From Hydractinia symbiolongicarpus (Eukaryota; Cnidaria; Hydrozoa; Anthoathecata; Hydractiniidae), in contig NC_079876.1 in the NCBI RefSeq assembly GCF_029227915.1, positions 1,924,001 through 1,988,000 on the forward strand: a DNA stretch of 64,000 bases, given 5' to 3'. A program made the position numbers and the translations under genes. Position 1 is the first letter of the stretch; every line of letters begins with the position of its first letter. This document shows positions 1 through 12,351 of this stretch, piece by piece. The notes below the pieces were generated by a model. It was not told where the DNA came from. It saw only the letters and a program-made list of their open reading frames with translations, and searched no databases.

Positions 1-140
1 CAGGGAGTAAACTCATTTCCAGAACGATTTTTTAAGTTATTTTTTCATCAATAAAACGCATAAGACTTGTAGTTTTTAAAAATGTTTTCATTTTTGATGA
101 GACGCTGAATAAAAGAAGTTTAATCGCCGGCAAACGAAAA

Positions 141-174
141 CCCGCGATTTCCCGTAAATCCCGGGCTTGGCCCG
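141..174. repeat. CCCG motifs at ~10-bp spacing inside the monomer (representative copy)
   Basis: CCCG starts at 141, 151, 160 and 171 of this copy, a spacing of 9-11 bases. The intervening bases (CGATTT, TAAAT, TATAGT) are partly alike, as if this part of the monomer grew from a degenerate 10-bp subrepeat. The same spacing appears in most copies of the array. The spacing equals about one helical turn. Confidence 0.6.
162..174. other. GC-rich mini-dyad CGGGC-TTG-GCCCG (representative copy)
   Basis: CGGGC at 162-166 pairs exactly with GCCCG at 170-174 around TTG. It exists only in monomers with the GGGCTTGG allele. The alternative GGACTCGG allele breaks the central pairs. In the GGGCTTGG allele the segment also creates CCCGGG at 160-165. 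Whether this matters biologically is unknown. Confidence 0.6.
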
Positions 175-810
175 TATAGTCAAAAGTATACAAAGAAAGT
201 ACCCAGGGAGTAAACTCATTTCCCGAACAATTTTTTATATTTTTTTTTTACCACTAAACGCATGAGACTTGTAGTTTTTAAAAATGTTTTCATATTTGAT
301 GGGACGCTGAATAAAAGAAGTTTAATCGCCGGCAAAGGAAAACCCGCGATTTCCCGTAAATCCCGGGCTTGGCCCGTATAGTCAAAAGTATACAAAGAAA
401 GTACCCAGGGAGTAAACTCATTTCCCGTACGATTTTTTAAATTACTTTTTCACCACTAAAACGCATGAGACTTGTAGTTTTTAAAAATGTTTTCATTTTT
501 GATGAGACGCTGAATAAAAGAAGTTTAATCGCCGGAAAACGAAAACCTGCGATTTCCCGTAAATCCTGGACTCGGCCCGTATAGTCAAAAGTATACAAAG
601 AAAGTACCCAGGAAGTAAACTCATTTCCCGAACGATTTTTTATATTATTTTTTTACCACTAAACGCATGAGACTTGTAGTTTTTAAAAATGTTTTCATAT
701 TTGATGGGACGCTGAATAAAAGATGTTTAATCGCCGGCAAACGAAAATCCGCGATTTCCCGTAAATCCCGGACTCGGCCCGTATAGTCAAAAGTATACAA
801 AGAAAGTACC

Positions 811-1013
811 CAGGGAGTAAACTCATTTCCCGAACGATTTTTTAAATTATTTTTTCACCACTAAAACGCATGAGACTTGTAGTTTTCAAAAATGTTTTCA
901 TTTTTGATGAGACGCTTAATGAAAAAGGTTTAATCGCCGGCAAACGAAATCCCGCGTTTTCCCGTAAATCCGGGGCTTGGCCCGTATAGTCGAATGTATA
1001 CAAAGAAAGTACC
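811..1013. repeat. Reference satellite monomer (203 bp) used for numbering
   Basis: This copy shows the monomer plan. Positions 1-27 carry CAGGGAGTAAAC and CATTTCCCGAACG. Positions 28-46 are two T-tracts around AAATTA, and CACCACTAAAACGCATGAG follows. Positions 76-97 form the inverted repeat TCAAAAATG/CATTTTTGA. Positions 101-120 vary between CGCTGAATAAAAG and CGCTTAATGAAAG (this copy has the latter). GCCGGC lies near 126-131. CCCG motifs recur about every ten bases between 141 and 174. The palindrome GTATAC lies near 186-191 in most copies; here the base before TATAC belongs to the GAATGTATAC variant. Restriction at GCCGGC or GTATAC would be expected to give a ladder of about 203 bp. No similarity to a named satellite is claimed. 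Confidence 0.9.
886..907. other. Perfect 9-bp inverted repeat with TTTT loop (representative copy)
   Basis: TCAAAAATG at 886-894 is the exact reverse complement of CATTTTTGA at 899-907, separated by TTTT. The dyad is present in the many monomers that read TTTTCAAAAATG. In monomers reading TTTTTAAAAATG one pair becomes T:G, so eight pairs remain in a DNA hairpin. Monomers with TCAGAAATCG or ATATTTTCATATTTG disrupt it. It could form a small cruciform or RNA hairpin, or serve as a dyad protein site. No function is shown. Confidence 0.75.
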
Positions 1014-1823
1014 CAGGGGGTAAACTCATTTCCCGAACGATTTTTTAATTTTTTTTTTCACCACTAAAACGCATGAGACTTGTAGTTTTCAAAAATGTTT
1101 TCATTTTTGATGAGACGCTTAATGAAAGAGGTTTAATCGCCGGCAAATGAAAACCTGCGATTTCCCGTAAATCCTGGACTCGGCCCGTATAGTTAAAAGT
1201 ATACAAAGAAAGTATCCAGGGAGTAAACTCATTTCCCAAACGATTTTTTAAATTATTATTTCACCACTAAAACGCATGAGACTTGTAGTTTTTAAGAATG
1301 TTTTCATTTTTGATGAGACGCTGAATAAAAGCAGTTTAATCGCCGGCAAACGAAAACCCGCGATTTCCCGTAAATCCGGGGCTTGGCCCGTATAGTCGAA
1401 TGTATACAAAGAAAGTACCCAGGGAGTAACCTCATTTCCCGAACGATTTTTTAAATTTTTTTTTCACCACTAAAACGCATGAGACTTGTAGTTTTCAAAA
1501 ATGTTTTCATTTTTGATGAGACGCTTAATGAAAGAGGTTTAATCGCCGGAAAACGAAAACCCGCGATTTCCCGTAAATCCCGGCTTGGCCCGTATAGTCA
1601 AAAGTATACAAAGAAAGTACCCAGGGAGTAAACTCATTTCCCGACCGATTTCTTAAATTGTTTTTTCACCATTAAAACGCTTGAGACTTGTAGTTTTCAA
1701 AAATGTTTTCATTTTTGATGAGACGCTGAATAAAAGCAGTTTAATCGCCGGCAAACGAAAACCTGCGATTTCCCTAAATCCGGGACTCGGCCCGTATAGT
1801 CAAAAGTATACAAAGAAAGTACC

Positions 1824-4050
1824 CAGGGAGTAAACTCATTTCCAGAACGATTTTTTAAGTTATTTTTTCATCAATAAAACGCATAAGACTTGTAGTTTTT
1901 AAAAATATTTTCATATTTGATGGGACGCTGAATAAAAGAAGTTTAATCGCCGGCAAACGAAAATTCGCAATTTCCCGTAAATCCCGGACTCGGCCCGTAT
2001 AGTCAAAAGTATACAAAGAAAGTACCAAGGGAGTAAACTCATTTCCCGAACGATTTTTTAAATTATTTTTTCACCACTAAAACGCATGAGACTTGTAGTT
2101 TTCAAAAATGTTTTCATTTTTGATGAGTCACTGAATAAAAGAAGTTTAATCGCCGGCAAAGGAAAACCCGCGATTTCCCGTAAATCCCGGGCTTGGCCCG
2201 TATAGTCGAAAGTATACGAAGAAAGTACCCAGGGAGTAAACTCATTTCCCGTACGATTTTTTAAATTACTTTTTCACCACTAAAACGCATGAGACTTGTA
2301 GTTTTTAAAAATGTTTTCATTTTTGATGAGACGCTGAATAAAAGAAGTTTAATCGCCGGAAAACGAAAACCTGCGATTTCCCGTAAATCCTGGACTCGGC
2401 CCGTATAGTCAAAAGTATACAAAGAAAGTACCCAGGGAGTAAACTCATTTCCCGAACGATTTTTTATATTATTTTTTTACCACTAAACGCATGAGATTGG
2501 AGTTTTCAAAAATATTTTCATATTTGATGGGACGCTGAATAAAAGAAGTTTAATCGCCGGCAAACGAAAATCCGCGATTTCTCGTAAATCCCGAACTCGG
2601 CCCGTATAGTCAAAAGTATACAAAGAAAGTACCCAGGGAGTAAACTCATTTCCCGAACGATTTTTTAAATTATTTTTTCACCACTAAAACGCATGAGACT
2701 TGTAGTTTTCAAGAATGTTTTCATTTTTGATGAGACGCTGAATAAAAGCAGTTTAATCGCCGGCAAACGAAAACCTGCGATTTCCCTAAATCCCGGACTC
2801 GGCCCGTATAGTCAAAAGTATACAAAGAAAGTACCCAGGAAGTAAACTCATTTCCAGAACGATTTTTTAAATTATTTTTTCATCACTAAAACGCATAAGA
2901 CTTGTAGTTTTCAAAAATGTTTTCATTTTTGATGAGACGCTGAATAAAAGAAGTTTAATCGCCGGCAAACGAAAACCCGCGATTTCCCGTAAATCCCGGG
3001 CTTGGCCCGTATAGTCAAAAGTATACAAAGAAAGTACCCAGGGAGTAAACTCATTTCCCGAACGATTTTTTATATTATTTTTTTACCACTAAACGCATGA
3101 GACTTGTAGTTTTCAAAAATATTTTCATATTTGATGGGACGCTGAATAAAAGAAGTTTAATCGCCGGCAAACGAAAATTCGCGATTTCCCGTAAATCCCG
3201 GACTCGGCCCGTATAGTCAAAAGTATACAAAGAAAGTACCAAGGGAGTAAACTCATTTCCCGAACGATTTTTTAAATTATTTTTTCACCACTAAAACGCA
3301 TGAGACTTGTAGTTTTCAAAAATGTTTTCATTTCTGATGAGTCACTGAATAAAAGAAGTTTAATCGCCGGCAAAGGAAAACCCGCGATTTCCCGTAAATC
3401 CCGGGCTTGGCCCGTATAGTCGAAAGTATACGAAGAAAGTACCCAGGGAGTAAACTCATTTCCCGTACGATTTTTTAAATTACTTTTTCACCACTAAAAC
3501 GCATGAGACTTGTAGTTTTTAAAAATGTTTTCATTTTTGATGAGACGCTGAATAAAAGAAGTTTAATCGCCGGAAAACGAAAACCTGCGATTTCCCGTAA
3601 ATCCTGGACTCGGCCCGTATAGTCAAAAGTATACAAAGAAAGTACCCAGGGAGTAAACTCATTTCCCGAACGATTTTTTATATTATTTCTTTACCACTAA
3701 ACGCATGAGATTGGAGTTTTCAAAAATATTTTCATATTTGATGGGACGCTGAATAAAAGAAGTTTAATCGCCGGCAAACGAAAATCCGCGATTTCTCGTA
3801 AATCCCGAACTCGGCCCGTATAGTCAAAAGTATACAAAGAAAGTACCCAGGGAGTAAACTCATTTCCCGAACGATTTTTTAAATTATTTTTTCACCACTA
3901 AAACGCATGAGACTTGTAGTTTTCAAGAATGTTTTCATTTTTGATGAGACGCTGAATAAAAGAAGTTTAATCGCCGGCAAACGAAATCCCGCGTTTTCCC
4001 GTAAATCCCGGGCTTGGCCCGTATAGTCAAAAGTATACAAAGAAAGTACC
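1824..4050. repeat. 6-monomer HOR (1214 bp), one full copy plus partial second
   Basis: The monomer at 1824 begins like unit 1 of the preceding 9-mer but continues with the CATATTTGATGGG subtype, so it is a hybrid. Units starting 2027, 2230, 2433, 2634, 2836 and 3039 are followed 1214 bp later by matching units at 3241, 3444, 3647 and 3848. Shared markers are the rare start CAAGGGAG, GATGAGTCACTG and GAGATTGGAG. The final unit (3848) switches near its middle to a different ending (AATCCCGCGTTTTCC), marking the end of the block. Confidence 0.85.
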
Positions 4051-6683
4051 CAGGAAGTAAACTCATTTCCCGAACGATTTTTTATATTTTTTTTTTACCA
4101 CTAAACGCATGAGACTTGTAGTTTTTAAAAATGTTTTCATATTTGATGGGACGCTGAATAAAAGAAGTTTAATCGCCGGCAAAGGAAAACCCGCGATTTC
4201 CCGTAAATCCCGGGCTTGGCCCGTATAGTCGAAAGTATACAAAGAAAGTACCCAGGGAGTAAACTCATTTCCCGTACGATTTTTTAAATTACTTTTTCAC
4301 CACTAAAACGCATGAGACTTGTAGTTTTTAAAAATGTTTTCATTTTTGATGAGACGCTGAATAAAAGAAGTTTAATCGCCGGAAAACGAAAACCTGCAAT
4401 TTCCCGTAAATCCTGGACTCGGCCCGTATAGTCGAAAGTATACAAAGAAAGTACCCAGGGAGTAAACTCATTTCCCGTACGATTTTTTAAATTACTTTTT
4501 CACCACTAAAACGCATGAGACTTGTAGTTTTTAAAAATGTTTTCATTTTTGATGAGACGCTGAATAAAAGAAGTTTAATCGCCGGAAAACGAAAACCTGC
4601 GATTTCCCGTAAATCCTGGACTCGGCCCGTATAGTCAAAAGTATACAAAGAAAGTACCCAGGAAGTAAACTCATTTCCCGAACGATTTTTTATATTATTT
4701 TTTTACCACTAAACGCATGAGACTTGTAGTTTTTAAAAATGTTTTCATATTTGATGGGACGCTGAATAAAAGAAGTTTAATCGCCGGCAAACGAAAATCC
4801 GCGATTTCCCGTAAATCCCGGACTCGGCCCGTATAGTCAAAAGTATACAAAGAAAGTACCCAGGGAGTAAACTCATTTCCCGAACGATTTTTTAAATTAT
4901 TTTTTTACCACTAAAACGCATGAGACTTGTAGTTTTCAAAAATGTTTTCATTTTTGATGAGACGCTTAATGAAAAAGGTTTAATCGCCGGCAAACGAAAT
5001 CCCGCGTTTTCCCGTAAATCCGGGGCTTGGCCCGTATAGTCGAATGTATACAAAGAAAGTACCCAGGGGGTAAACTCATTTCCCGAACGATTTTTTAAAT
5101 TTTTTTTTCACCACTAAAACGCATGAGACTTGTAGTTTTCAAAAATGTTTTCATTTTTGATGAGACGCTTAATGAAAGAGGTTTAATCGCCGGCAAATGA
5201 AAACCTGCGATTTCCCGTAAATCCTGGACTCGGCCCGTATAGTTAAAAGTATACAAAGAAAGTATCCAGGGAGTAAACTCATTTCCCAAACGATTTTTTA
5301 AATTATTATTTCACCACTAAAACGCATGAGACTTGTAGTTTTTAAAAATGTTTTCATTTTTGATGAGACGCTGAATAAAAGAAGTTTAATCGCCGGAAAA
5401 CGAAAACCTGCGATTTCCCGTAAATCCTGGACTCGGCCCGTATAGTCAAAAGTATACAAAGAAAGTACCCAGGAAGTAAACTCATTTCCCGAACGATTTT
5501 TTATATTATTTTTTTACCACTAAACGCATGAGACTTGTAGTTTTTAAAAATGTTTTCATATTTGATGGGACGCTGAATAAAAGAAGTTTAATCGCCGGCA
5601 AACGAAAATCCGCGATTTCCCGTAAATCCCGGACTCGGCCCGTATAGTCAAAAGTATACAAAGAAAGTACCCAGGGAGTAAACTCATTTCCCGAACGATT
5701 TTTTAAATTATTTTTTTACCACTAAAACGCATGAGACTTGTAGTTTTCAAAAATGTTTTCATTTTTGATGAGACGCTTAATGAAAAAGGTTTAATCGCCG
5801 GCAAACGAAATCCCGCGTTTTCCCGTAAATCCGGGGCTTGGCCCGTATAGTCGAATGTATACAAAGAAAGTACCCAGGGGGTAAACTCATTTCCCAACGA
5901 TTTTTTAAATTTTTTTTTCACCACTAAAACGCATGAGACTTGTAGTTTTCAAAAATGTTTTCATTTTTGATGAGACGCTTAATGAAAGAGGTTTAATCGC
6001 CGGCAAATGAAAACCTGCGATTTCCCGTAAATCCTGGACTCGGCCCGTATAGTTAAAAGTATACAAAGAAAATATCCAGGGAGTAAACTCATTTCCCAAA
6101 CGATTTTTTAAATTATTATTTCACCACTAAAACGCATGAGACTTGTAGTTTTTAAGAATGTTTTCATTTTTGATGAGACGCTGAATAAAAGCAGTTTAAT
6201 CGCCGGCAAACGAAAACCTGCGATTTCCCGTAAATCCGGGGCTTGGCCCGTATAGTCGAATGTATACAAAGAAAGTACCCAGGGAGTAACCTCATTTCCC
6301 GAACGATTTTTTAAATTTTTTTTTCACCACTAAAACGCATGAGACTTGTAGTTTTCAAAAAAGTTTTCATTTTTGATGAGACGCTTAATGAAAGAGGTTT
6401 AATCGCCGGAAAACGAAAACCCGCGATTTCCCGTAAATCCCGGCTTGGCCCGTATAGTCAAAAGTATACAAAGAAAGTACCCAGGGAGTAAACTCATTTC
6501 CCGACCGATTTTTTAAATTGTTTTTTCACCATTAAGACGCTTGAGACTTGTAGTTTTCAAAAATGTTTTCATTTTTGATGAGACGCTGAATAAAAGCAGT
6601 TTAATCGCCGGCAAACGAAAACCTGCGATTTCCCTAAATCCGGGACTCGGCCCGTATAGTCAAAAGTATACAAAGAAAGTACC
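4051..6683. repeat. Rearranged 9-mer family with 4-monomer (810 bp) duplication
   Basis: Units starting 4051-6482 are the same types as the flanking 9-mer blocks but in disturbed order: 2, 3, 3, 4, 5, 6, 7/3 hybrid, 4, 5, 6, 7, 8, 9. Units 3-4-5-6 (4456-5266) recur as 7/3-4-5-6 (5267-6076) at 810 bp. The unit at 5267 starts as type 7 (GTATCC before it, CCCAAACG, AAATTATTATTTC) and ends as type 3 (CCGGAAAACG, TCCTGGACTC). That is the expected product of an exchange between those two types. Confidence 0.85.
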
Positions 6684-8505
6684 CAGGGAGTAAACTCATT
6701 TCCAGAACGATTTTTTAAGTTATTTTTTCATCAATAAAACGCATAAGACTTGTAGTTTTTAAAAATGTTTTCATTTTTGATGAGACGCTGAATAAAAGAA
6801 GTTTAATCGCCGGCAAACGAAAACCCGCGATTTCCCGTAAATCCCGGGCTTGCCCGTATAGTCAAAAGTATACAAAGAAAGTACCCAGGGAGTAAACTCA
6901 TTTCCCGAACGATTTTTTATATTTTTTTTTTACCACTAAACGCATGAGACTTGTAGTTTTTAAAAATGTTTTCATATTTGATGGGACGCTGAATAAAAGA
7001 AGTTTAATCGCCGGCAAAGGAAAACCCGCGATTTCCCGTAAATCCCGGGCTTGGCCCGTATAGTCGAAAGTATACAAAGAAAGTACCCAGGGAGTAAACT
7101 CATTTCCCGTACGATTTTTTAAATTACTTTTTCACCACTAAAACGCATGAGACTTGTAGTTTTTAAAAATGTTTTCATTTTTGATGAGACGCTGAATAAA
7201 AGAAGTTTAATCGCCGGAAAACGAAAACCTGCGATTTCCCGTAAATCCTGGACTCGGCCCGTATAGTCAAAAGTATACAAAGAAAGTACCCAGGAAGTAA
7301 ACTCATTTCCCGAACGATTTTTTATATTATTTTTTTACCACTAAACGCATGAGACTTGTAGTTTTTAAAAATGTTTTCATATTTGATGGGACGCTGAATA
7401 AAAGATGTTTAATCGCCGGCAAACGAAAATCCGCGATTTCCCGTAAATCCCGGACTCGGCCCGTATAGTCAAAAGTATACAAAGAAAGTACCCAGGGAGT
7501 AAACTCATTTCCCGAACGATTTTTTAAATTATTTTTTCACCACTAAAACGCATGAGACTTGTAGTTTTCAAAAATGTTTTCATTTTTGATGAGACGCTTA
7601 ATGAAAAAGGTTTAATCGCCGGCAAACGAAATCCCGCGTTTTCCCGTAAATCCGGGGCTTGGCCCGTATAGTCGAATGTATACAAAGAAAGTACCCAGGG
7701 GGTAAACTCATTTCCCGAACGATTTTTTAATTTTTTTTTTCACCACTAAAACGCATGAGACTTGTAGTTTTCAAAAATGTTTTCATTTTTGATGAGACGC
7801 TTAATGAAAGAGGTTTAATCGCCGGCAAATGAAAACCTGCGATTTCCCGTAAATCCTGGACTCGGCCCGTATAGTTAAAAGTATACAAAGAAAGTATCCA
7901 GGGAGTAAACTCATTTCCCAAACGATTTTTTAAATTATTATTTCACCACTAAAACGCATGAGACTTGTAGTTTTTAAGAATGTTTTCATTTTTGATGAGA
8001 CGCTGAATAAAAGCAGTTTAATCGCCGGCAAACGAAAACCCGCGATTTCCCGTAAATCCGGGGCTTGGCCCGTATAGTCGAATGTATACAAAGAAAGTAC
8101 CCAGGGAGTAACCTCATTTCCCGAACGATTTTTTAAATTTTTTTTTCACCACTAAAACGCATGAGACTTGTAGTTTTCAAAAATGTTTTCATTTTTGATG
8201 AGACGCTTAATGAAAGAGGTTTAATCGCCGGAAAACGAAAACCCGCGATTTCCCGTAAATCCCGGCTTGGCCCGTATAGTCAAAAGTATACAAAGAAAGT
8301 ACCCAGGGAGTAAACTCATTTCCCGACCGATTTTTTAAATTGTTTTTTCACCATTAAAACGCTTGAGACTTGTAGTTTTCAAAAATGTTTTCATTTTTGA
8401 TGAGACGCTGAATAAAAGCAGTTTAATCGCCAGCAAACGAAAACCTGTGATTTCCCTAAATCCGGGACTCGGCCCGTATAGTCAAAAGTATACAAAGAAA
8501 GTACC
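6684..8505. repeat. 9-monomer HOR block, copy 2
   Basis: Nine units (6684, 6886, 7088, 7291, 7493, 7696, 7899, 8102, 8304) repeat the order and markers of the block at 1-1823. Differences I saw are single bases or one-base indels, for example loss of one G in CTTGCCCG near 6850. The preceding three units (6077-6683) also match units 7-9, so two successive 9-mers join in register at 6684. Confidence 0.9.
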
Positions 8506-11500
8506 CAGGGAGTAAACTCATTTCCAGAACGATTTTTTAAGTTATTTTTTCATCAATAAAACGCATAAGACTTGTAGTTTTTAAAAATGTTTTCATTTTT
8601 GATGAGACGTTGAATAAAAGAAGTTTAATCGCCGGCAAACGAAAACCCGCGATTTCCCGTAAATCCCGGGCTTGGCCCGTATAGTCAAAAGTATACAAAG
8701 AAAGTACCCATGGAGTAAACTCATTTCCCGACCGATTTTTTAAATTATTTTTTCACCATTAAAACGCATGAGGCTTGTAGTTTTCAAAAATGTTTTCATT
8801 TTTGATGAGACGCTGAATAAAAGCAGTTTAATCGCCGGCAAACGAAAACCTGCGATTTCCCTAAATCCCGGACGCGGCCCGTATAGTCAAAAGTATACAA
8901 AGAAAGTACCCAGGGAGTAAACTCATTTCCAGAACGATTTTTTAAATTATTTTTTCTTCACTAAAACGCATAAGACTTGTAGTTTTTTAAAATGTTTTCA
9001 TTTTTGATGAGACGCTGAATAAAAGAAGTTTAATAGCCGGCAAACGAAAACCCGCGATTTCCCGTAAATCCCGGGCTTGGCCCGTATAGTCAAAAGTATA
9101 CAAAGAAAGTACCCAGGGAGTAAACTCATTTCCCGAACAATTTTTTATATTATTTTTTTACCACTACACGCATGAGACTTGTAGTTTTCAAAAATATTTT
9201 CATATTTGATGGGACGCTGAATAAAAGAAGTTTAATCGCCGGCAAACGAAAATTCGCGATTTCCCGCTAATCCCGGACTCGGCCCGTATAGTCAAAAGTA
9301 TACAAAGAAAGTACCCAGGGAGTAAACTCATTTCCCGAACGATTTTTTAAATTATTTTTTCACCACTAAAACGCATGAGACTTGTAGTTTTCAAAAATGT
9401 TTTCATTTTTGATGAGACGCTGAATAAAAGCAGTTTAATCGCCGGCAAACGAAAACCCGCGATTTCCCGTAAATCCGGGGCTTGGCCCGTATAGTCGAAT
9501 GTATACAAAGAAAGTACCCAGGGAGTAAACTCATTTCCCGAACGATTTTTTAAATTTTTTTTTCACCACTAAAACGCATGAGACTTGTAGTTTTCAAAAA
9601 TGTTTTCATTTTTGATGAGACGCTTAATGAAAGAGGTTTAATCGCCGGCAAACCAAAACCGCGATTTCCCGTAAATCCCGGCTTGGCCCGTATAGTCAAA
9701 AGTATACAAAGAAAGTACCCAGGGAGTAAACTCATTTCCCGACCGATTTTTTAAATTATTTTTTCACCATTAAAACACATGAGACTTGTAGTTTTCAAAA
9801 ATGTTTTCATTTTTGATGAGACGCTGAATAAAAGCAGTTTAATCGCCGGCAAACGAAAACCTGCGATTTCCCTAAATCCCGGACGCGGCCCGTATAGTCA
9901 AAAGTATACAAAGAAAGTACCCAGGGAGTAAACTCATTTCCAGAACGATTTTTTAAATTATTTTTTCTTCACTAAAACGCATAAGACTTGTAGTTTTTTA
10001 AAATGTTTTCATTTTTGATGAGACGCTGAATAAAAGAAGTTTAATCGCCGGCAAACGAAAACCCGCGATTTCCCGTAAATCCCGGGCTTGGCCCGTATAG
10101 TCAAAAGTATACAAAGAAAGTACCCAGGGAGTAAACTCATTTCCCGAACAATTTTTTATATTATTTTTTTACCACTACACGCATGAGACTTGTAGTTTTC
10201 AAAAATATTTTCATATTTGATGGGACGCTGAATAAAAGAAGTTTAATCGCCGGCAAACGAAAATTCGCGATTTCCCGCTAATCCCGGACTCGGCCCGTAT
10301 AGTCAAAAGTATACAAAGAAAGTACCCAGGGAGTAAACTCATTTCCCGAACGATTTTTTAAATTATTTTTTCACCACTAAAACGCATGAGACTTGTAGTT
10401 TTCAAAAATGTTTTCATTTTTGATGAGACACTGAATAAAAGAAGTTTAATCGCCGGCAAGCGAAAACCCCTGATTTCCCGTAAATCTCGGTCTTGGCCCG
10501 TATAGTTAAAAGTATACAAAGAAAGTACCCAGGGAGTAAACTCATTTCTCGAACGATTTTTTAAATTACTTTTTCACCACTAAAACGCATGAGACTTGTA
10601 GTTTTTAAAAATGTTTTCATTTTTGATGAGACGCTGAATAAAAGAAGTTTAATCGCCCGAAAACGAAAACCTGCGATTTTTCGTAAATCCTGAACTCGGC
10701 ACGTATAGTCGAATGTATACAAAGAAAGTACCCAGGGAGTAAACTCATTTCCCGAACGATTTTTTAAATTTTTTTTTCACCACTAAAACGCATGAGACTT
10801 GTAGTTTTCAAAAATGTTTTCATTTTTGATGAGACGCTTAATGAAAGAGGTTTAATCGCCGGAAAACGAAAACCCGCGATTTCCCGTAAATCCCGAACTC
10901 GGCCCGTATAGTCAAAAGTATACAAAGAAAGTAGCCAGGGAGTAAACTCATTTCCCGACCGATTTTTTAAATTGTTTTTTCACCATTAAAACGCATGAGA
11001 CTTGTAGTTTTCAAGAATGTTTTCATTTTAGATGAGACGCTGAATAAAAGCAGTTTAATCGCCGGCAAACGAAAACCTGCGATTTCACTAAATCCGGGAC
11101 TCGGCCCGTATAGTCAAAAGTATACAAAGAAAGTACCCAGGGAGTAAACTCATTTCCAGAACGATTTTTTAAGTTATTTTTTCATCAATAAAACGCATAA
11201 GACTTGTAGTTTTTAAAAATGTTTTCATTTTTGATGAGACGCTGAATAAAAGAAGTTTAATCGCCGGCAAACGAAAACCCGCGATTTCCCGTAAATCCCG
11301 GGCTTGGCCCGTATAGTCAAAAGTATACAAAGAAAGTACCCAGGGAGTAAACTCATTTCCCGAACGATTTTTTAAATTATTTTTTCACCACTAAAGCCCA
11401 TGAGACTTGTAGTTTTTAAAAATGTTTTCATTTTTGATGAGACGCTGAATAAGAGAAGTTTAATCGCCGGCAAACCAAAACCGCGATTTCCCGTAAATCC

Positions 11501-12351
11501 CGGCTTGGCCCGTATAGTCAAAAGTATACAAAGAAAGTACCCAGGGAGGAAACTCATTTCCCGACCGATTTTTTAAATTATTTTTTCACCATTAAAACGC
11601 ATGAGACTTGTAGTTTTCAAAAATGTTTTCATTTTTGATGAGACGCTGAATAAAAGCAGTTTAATCGCCGGCAAACGAAAACCTGCGATTTCCCTAAATC
11701 CCGGACGCGGCCCGTATAGTCAAAAGTATACAAAGAAAGTACCCAGGGAGTAAACTCATTTCCAGAACGATTTTTTAAATTATTTTTTCTTCACTAAAAC
11801 GCATAAGACTTGTAGTTTTTTAAAATGTTTTCATTTTTGATGAGACGCTGAATAAAAGAAGTTTAATCGCCGGCAAATGAAAACCCGCGATTTCCCGTAA
11901 ATCCCGGGCTTGGCCCGTATAGTCAAAAGTATACAAAGAAAGTACCCAGGGAGTAAACTCATTTCCCGAACAATTTTTTATATTATTTTTTTACCACTAC
12001 ACGCATGAGACTTTAAGTTTTCAAAAATATTTTCATATTTGATGGGACGCTGAATAAAAGAAGTTTAATCGCCGGCAAACGAAAATTCGCGATTTCCCGC
12101 TAATCCCGGACTCGGCCCGTATAGTCAAAAGTATACAAAGAAAGTACCCAGGGAGTAAACTCATTTCCCGAACGATTTTTTAAATTATTTTTTCACCACT
12201 AAAACGCATGAGACTTGTAGTTTTCAAAAATGTTTTCATTTTTGTTGAGACACTGAATAAAAGAAGTTTAATCGCCGGCAAACGAAAACCCCTGATTTCC
12301 CGTAAATCTCGGTCTTAACCCGTATAGTCAAAAGTATACAAAGAAAGTACC
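8506..12351. repeat. 5-mer / 9-mer HOR family
   Basis: A core of three marked units recurs at 8709, 9720 and 11542. The first has CCGACCG with CACCATT and GGACGCGG. The second has TTCTTCAC and TTTTTTAAAATG. The third has ACCACTACACG and TTTCCCGCTAAT. The first two occurrences are 1011 bp apart (five monomers); the second and third are 1822 bp apart (nine monomers). The extra units in the 9-mer include copies of the older types 3, 8, 9 and 1 (10530-11340). Units at 9519 and 11341 have lost a base pair (CCAAAACCGCG, CGGCTTGG) and are 201 bp long. The first unit, 8506, belongs to the previous 9-mer. Confidence 0.82.

Larger units (their letters stand above)
1..1823. repeat. 9-monomer HOR block, copy 1
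   Basis: Nine monomers start at 1, 204, 406, 609, 811, 1014, 1217, 1420 and 1622. They are distinguishable: unit 1 has AAGTTATTTTTTCATCAATA, units 2 and 4 have TATATT and CATATTTGATGGG, unit 3 has CCGTACG, unit 5 has ATGAAAAAGG, unit 6 has CAGGGGGTAAAC, unit 7 has GTATCCAGG, unit 8 has AGTAACCTC and unit 9 has CCGACCG. The same nine in the same order recur at 6684-8505, a displacement of about 6683 bp, with only scattered differences. Confidence 0.9.

Noticed and set aside
125-142. CENP-B box-like sequence on the minus strand (TTTCGTTTGCCGGCGA)
   Set aside because: It shares TTCG and a following GT-rich stretch, but the essential A at position 10 and the CGGG block are not present, so it does not meet the NTTCGNNNNANNCGGGN pattern.
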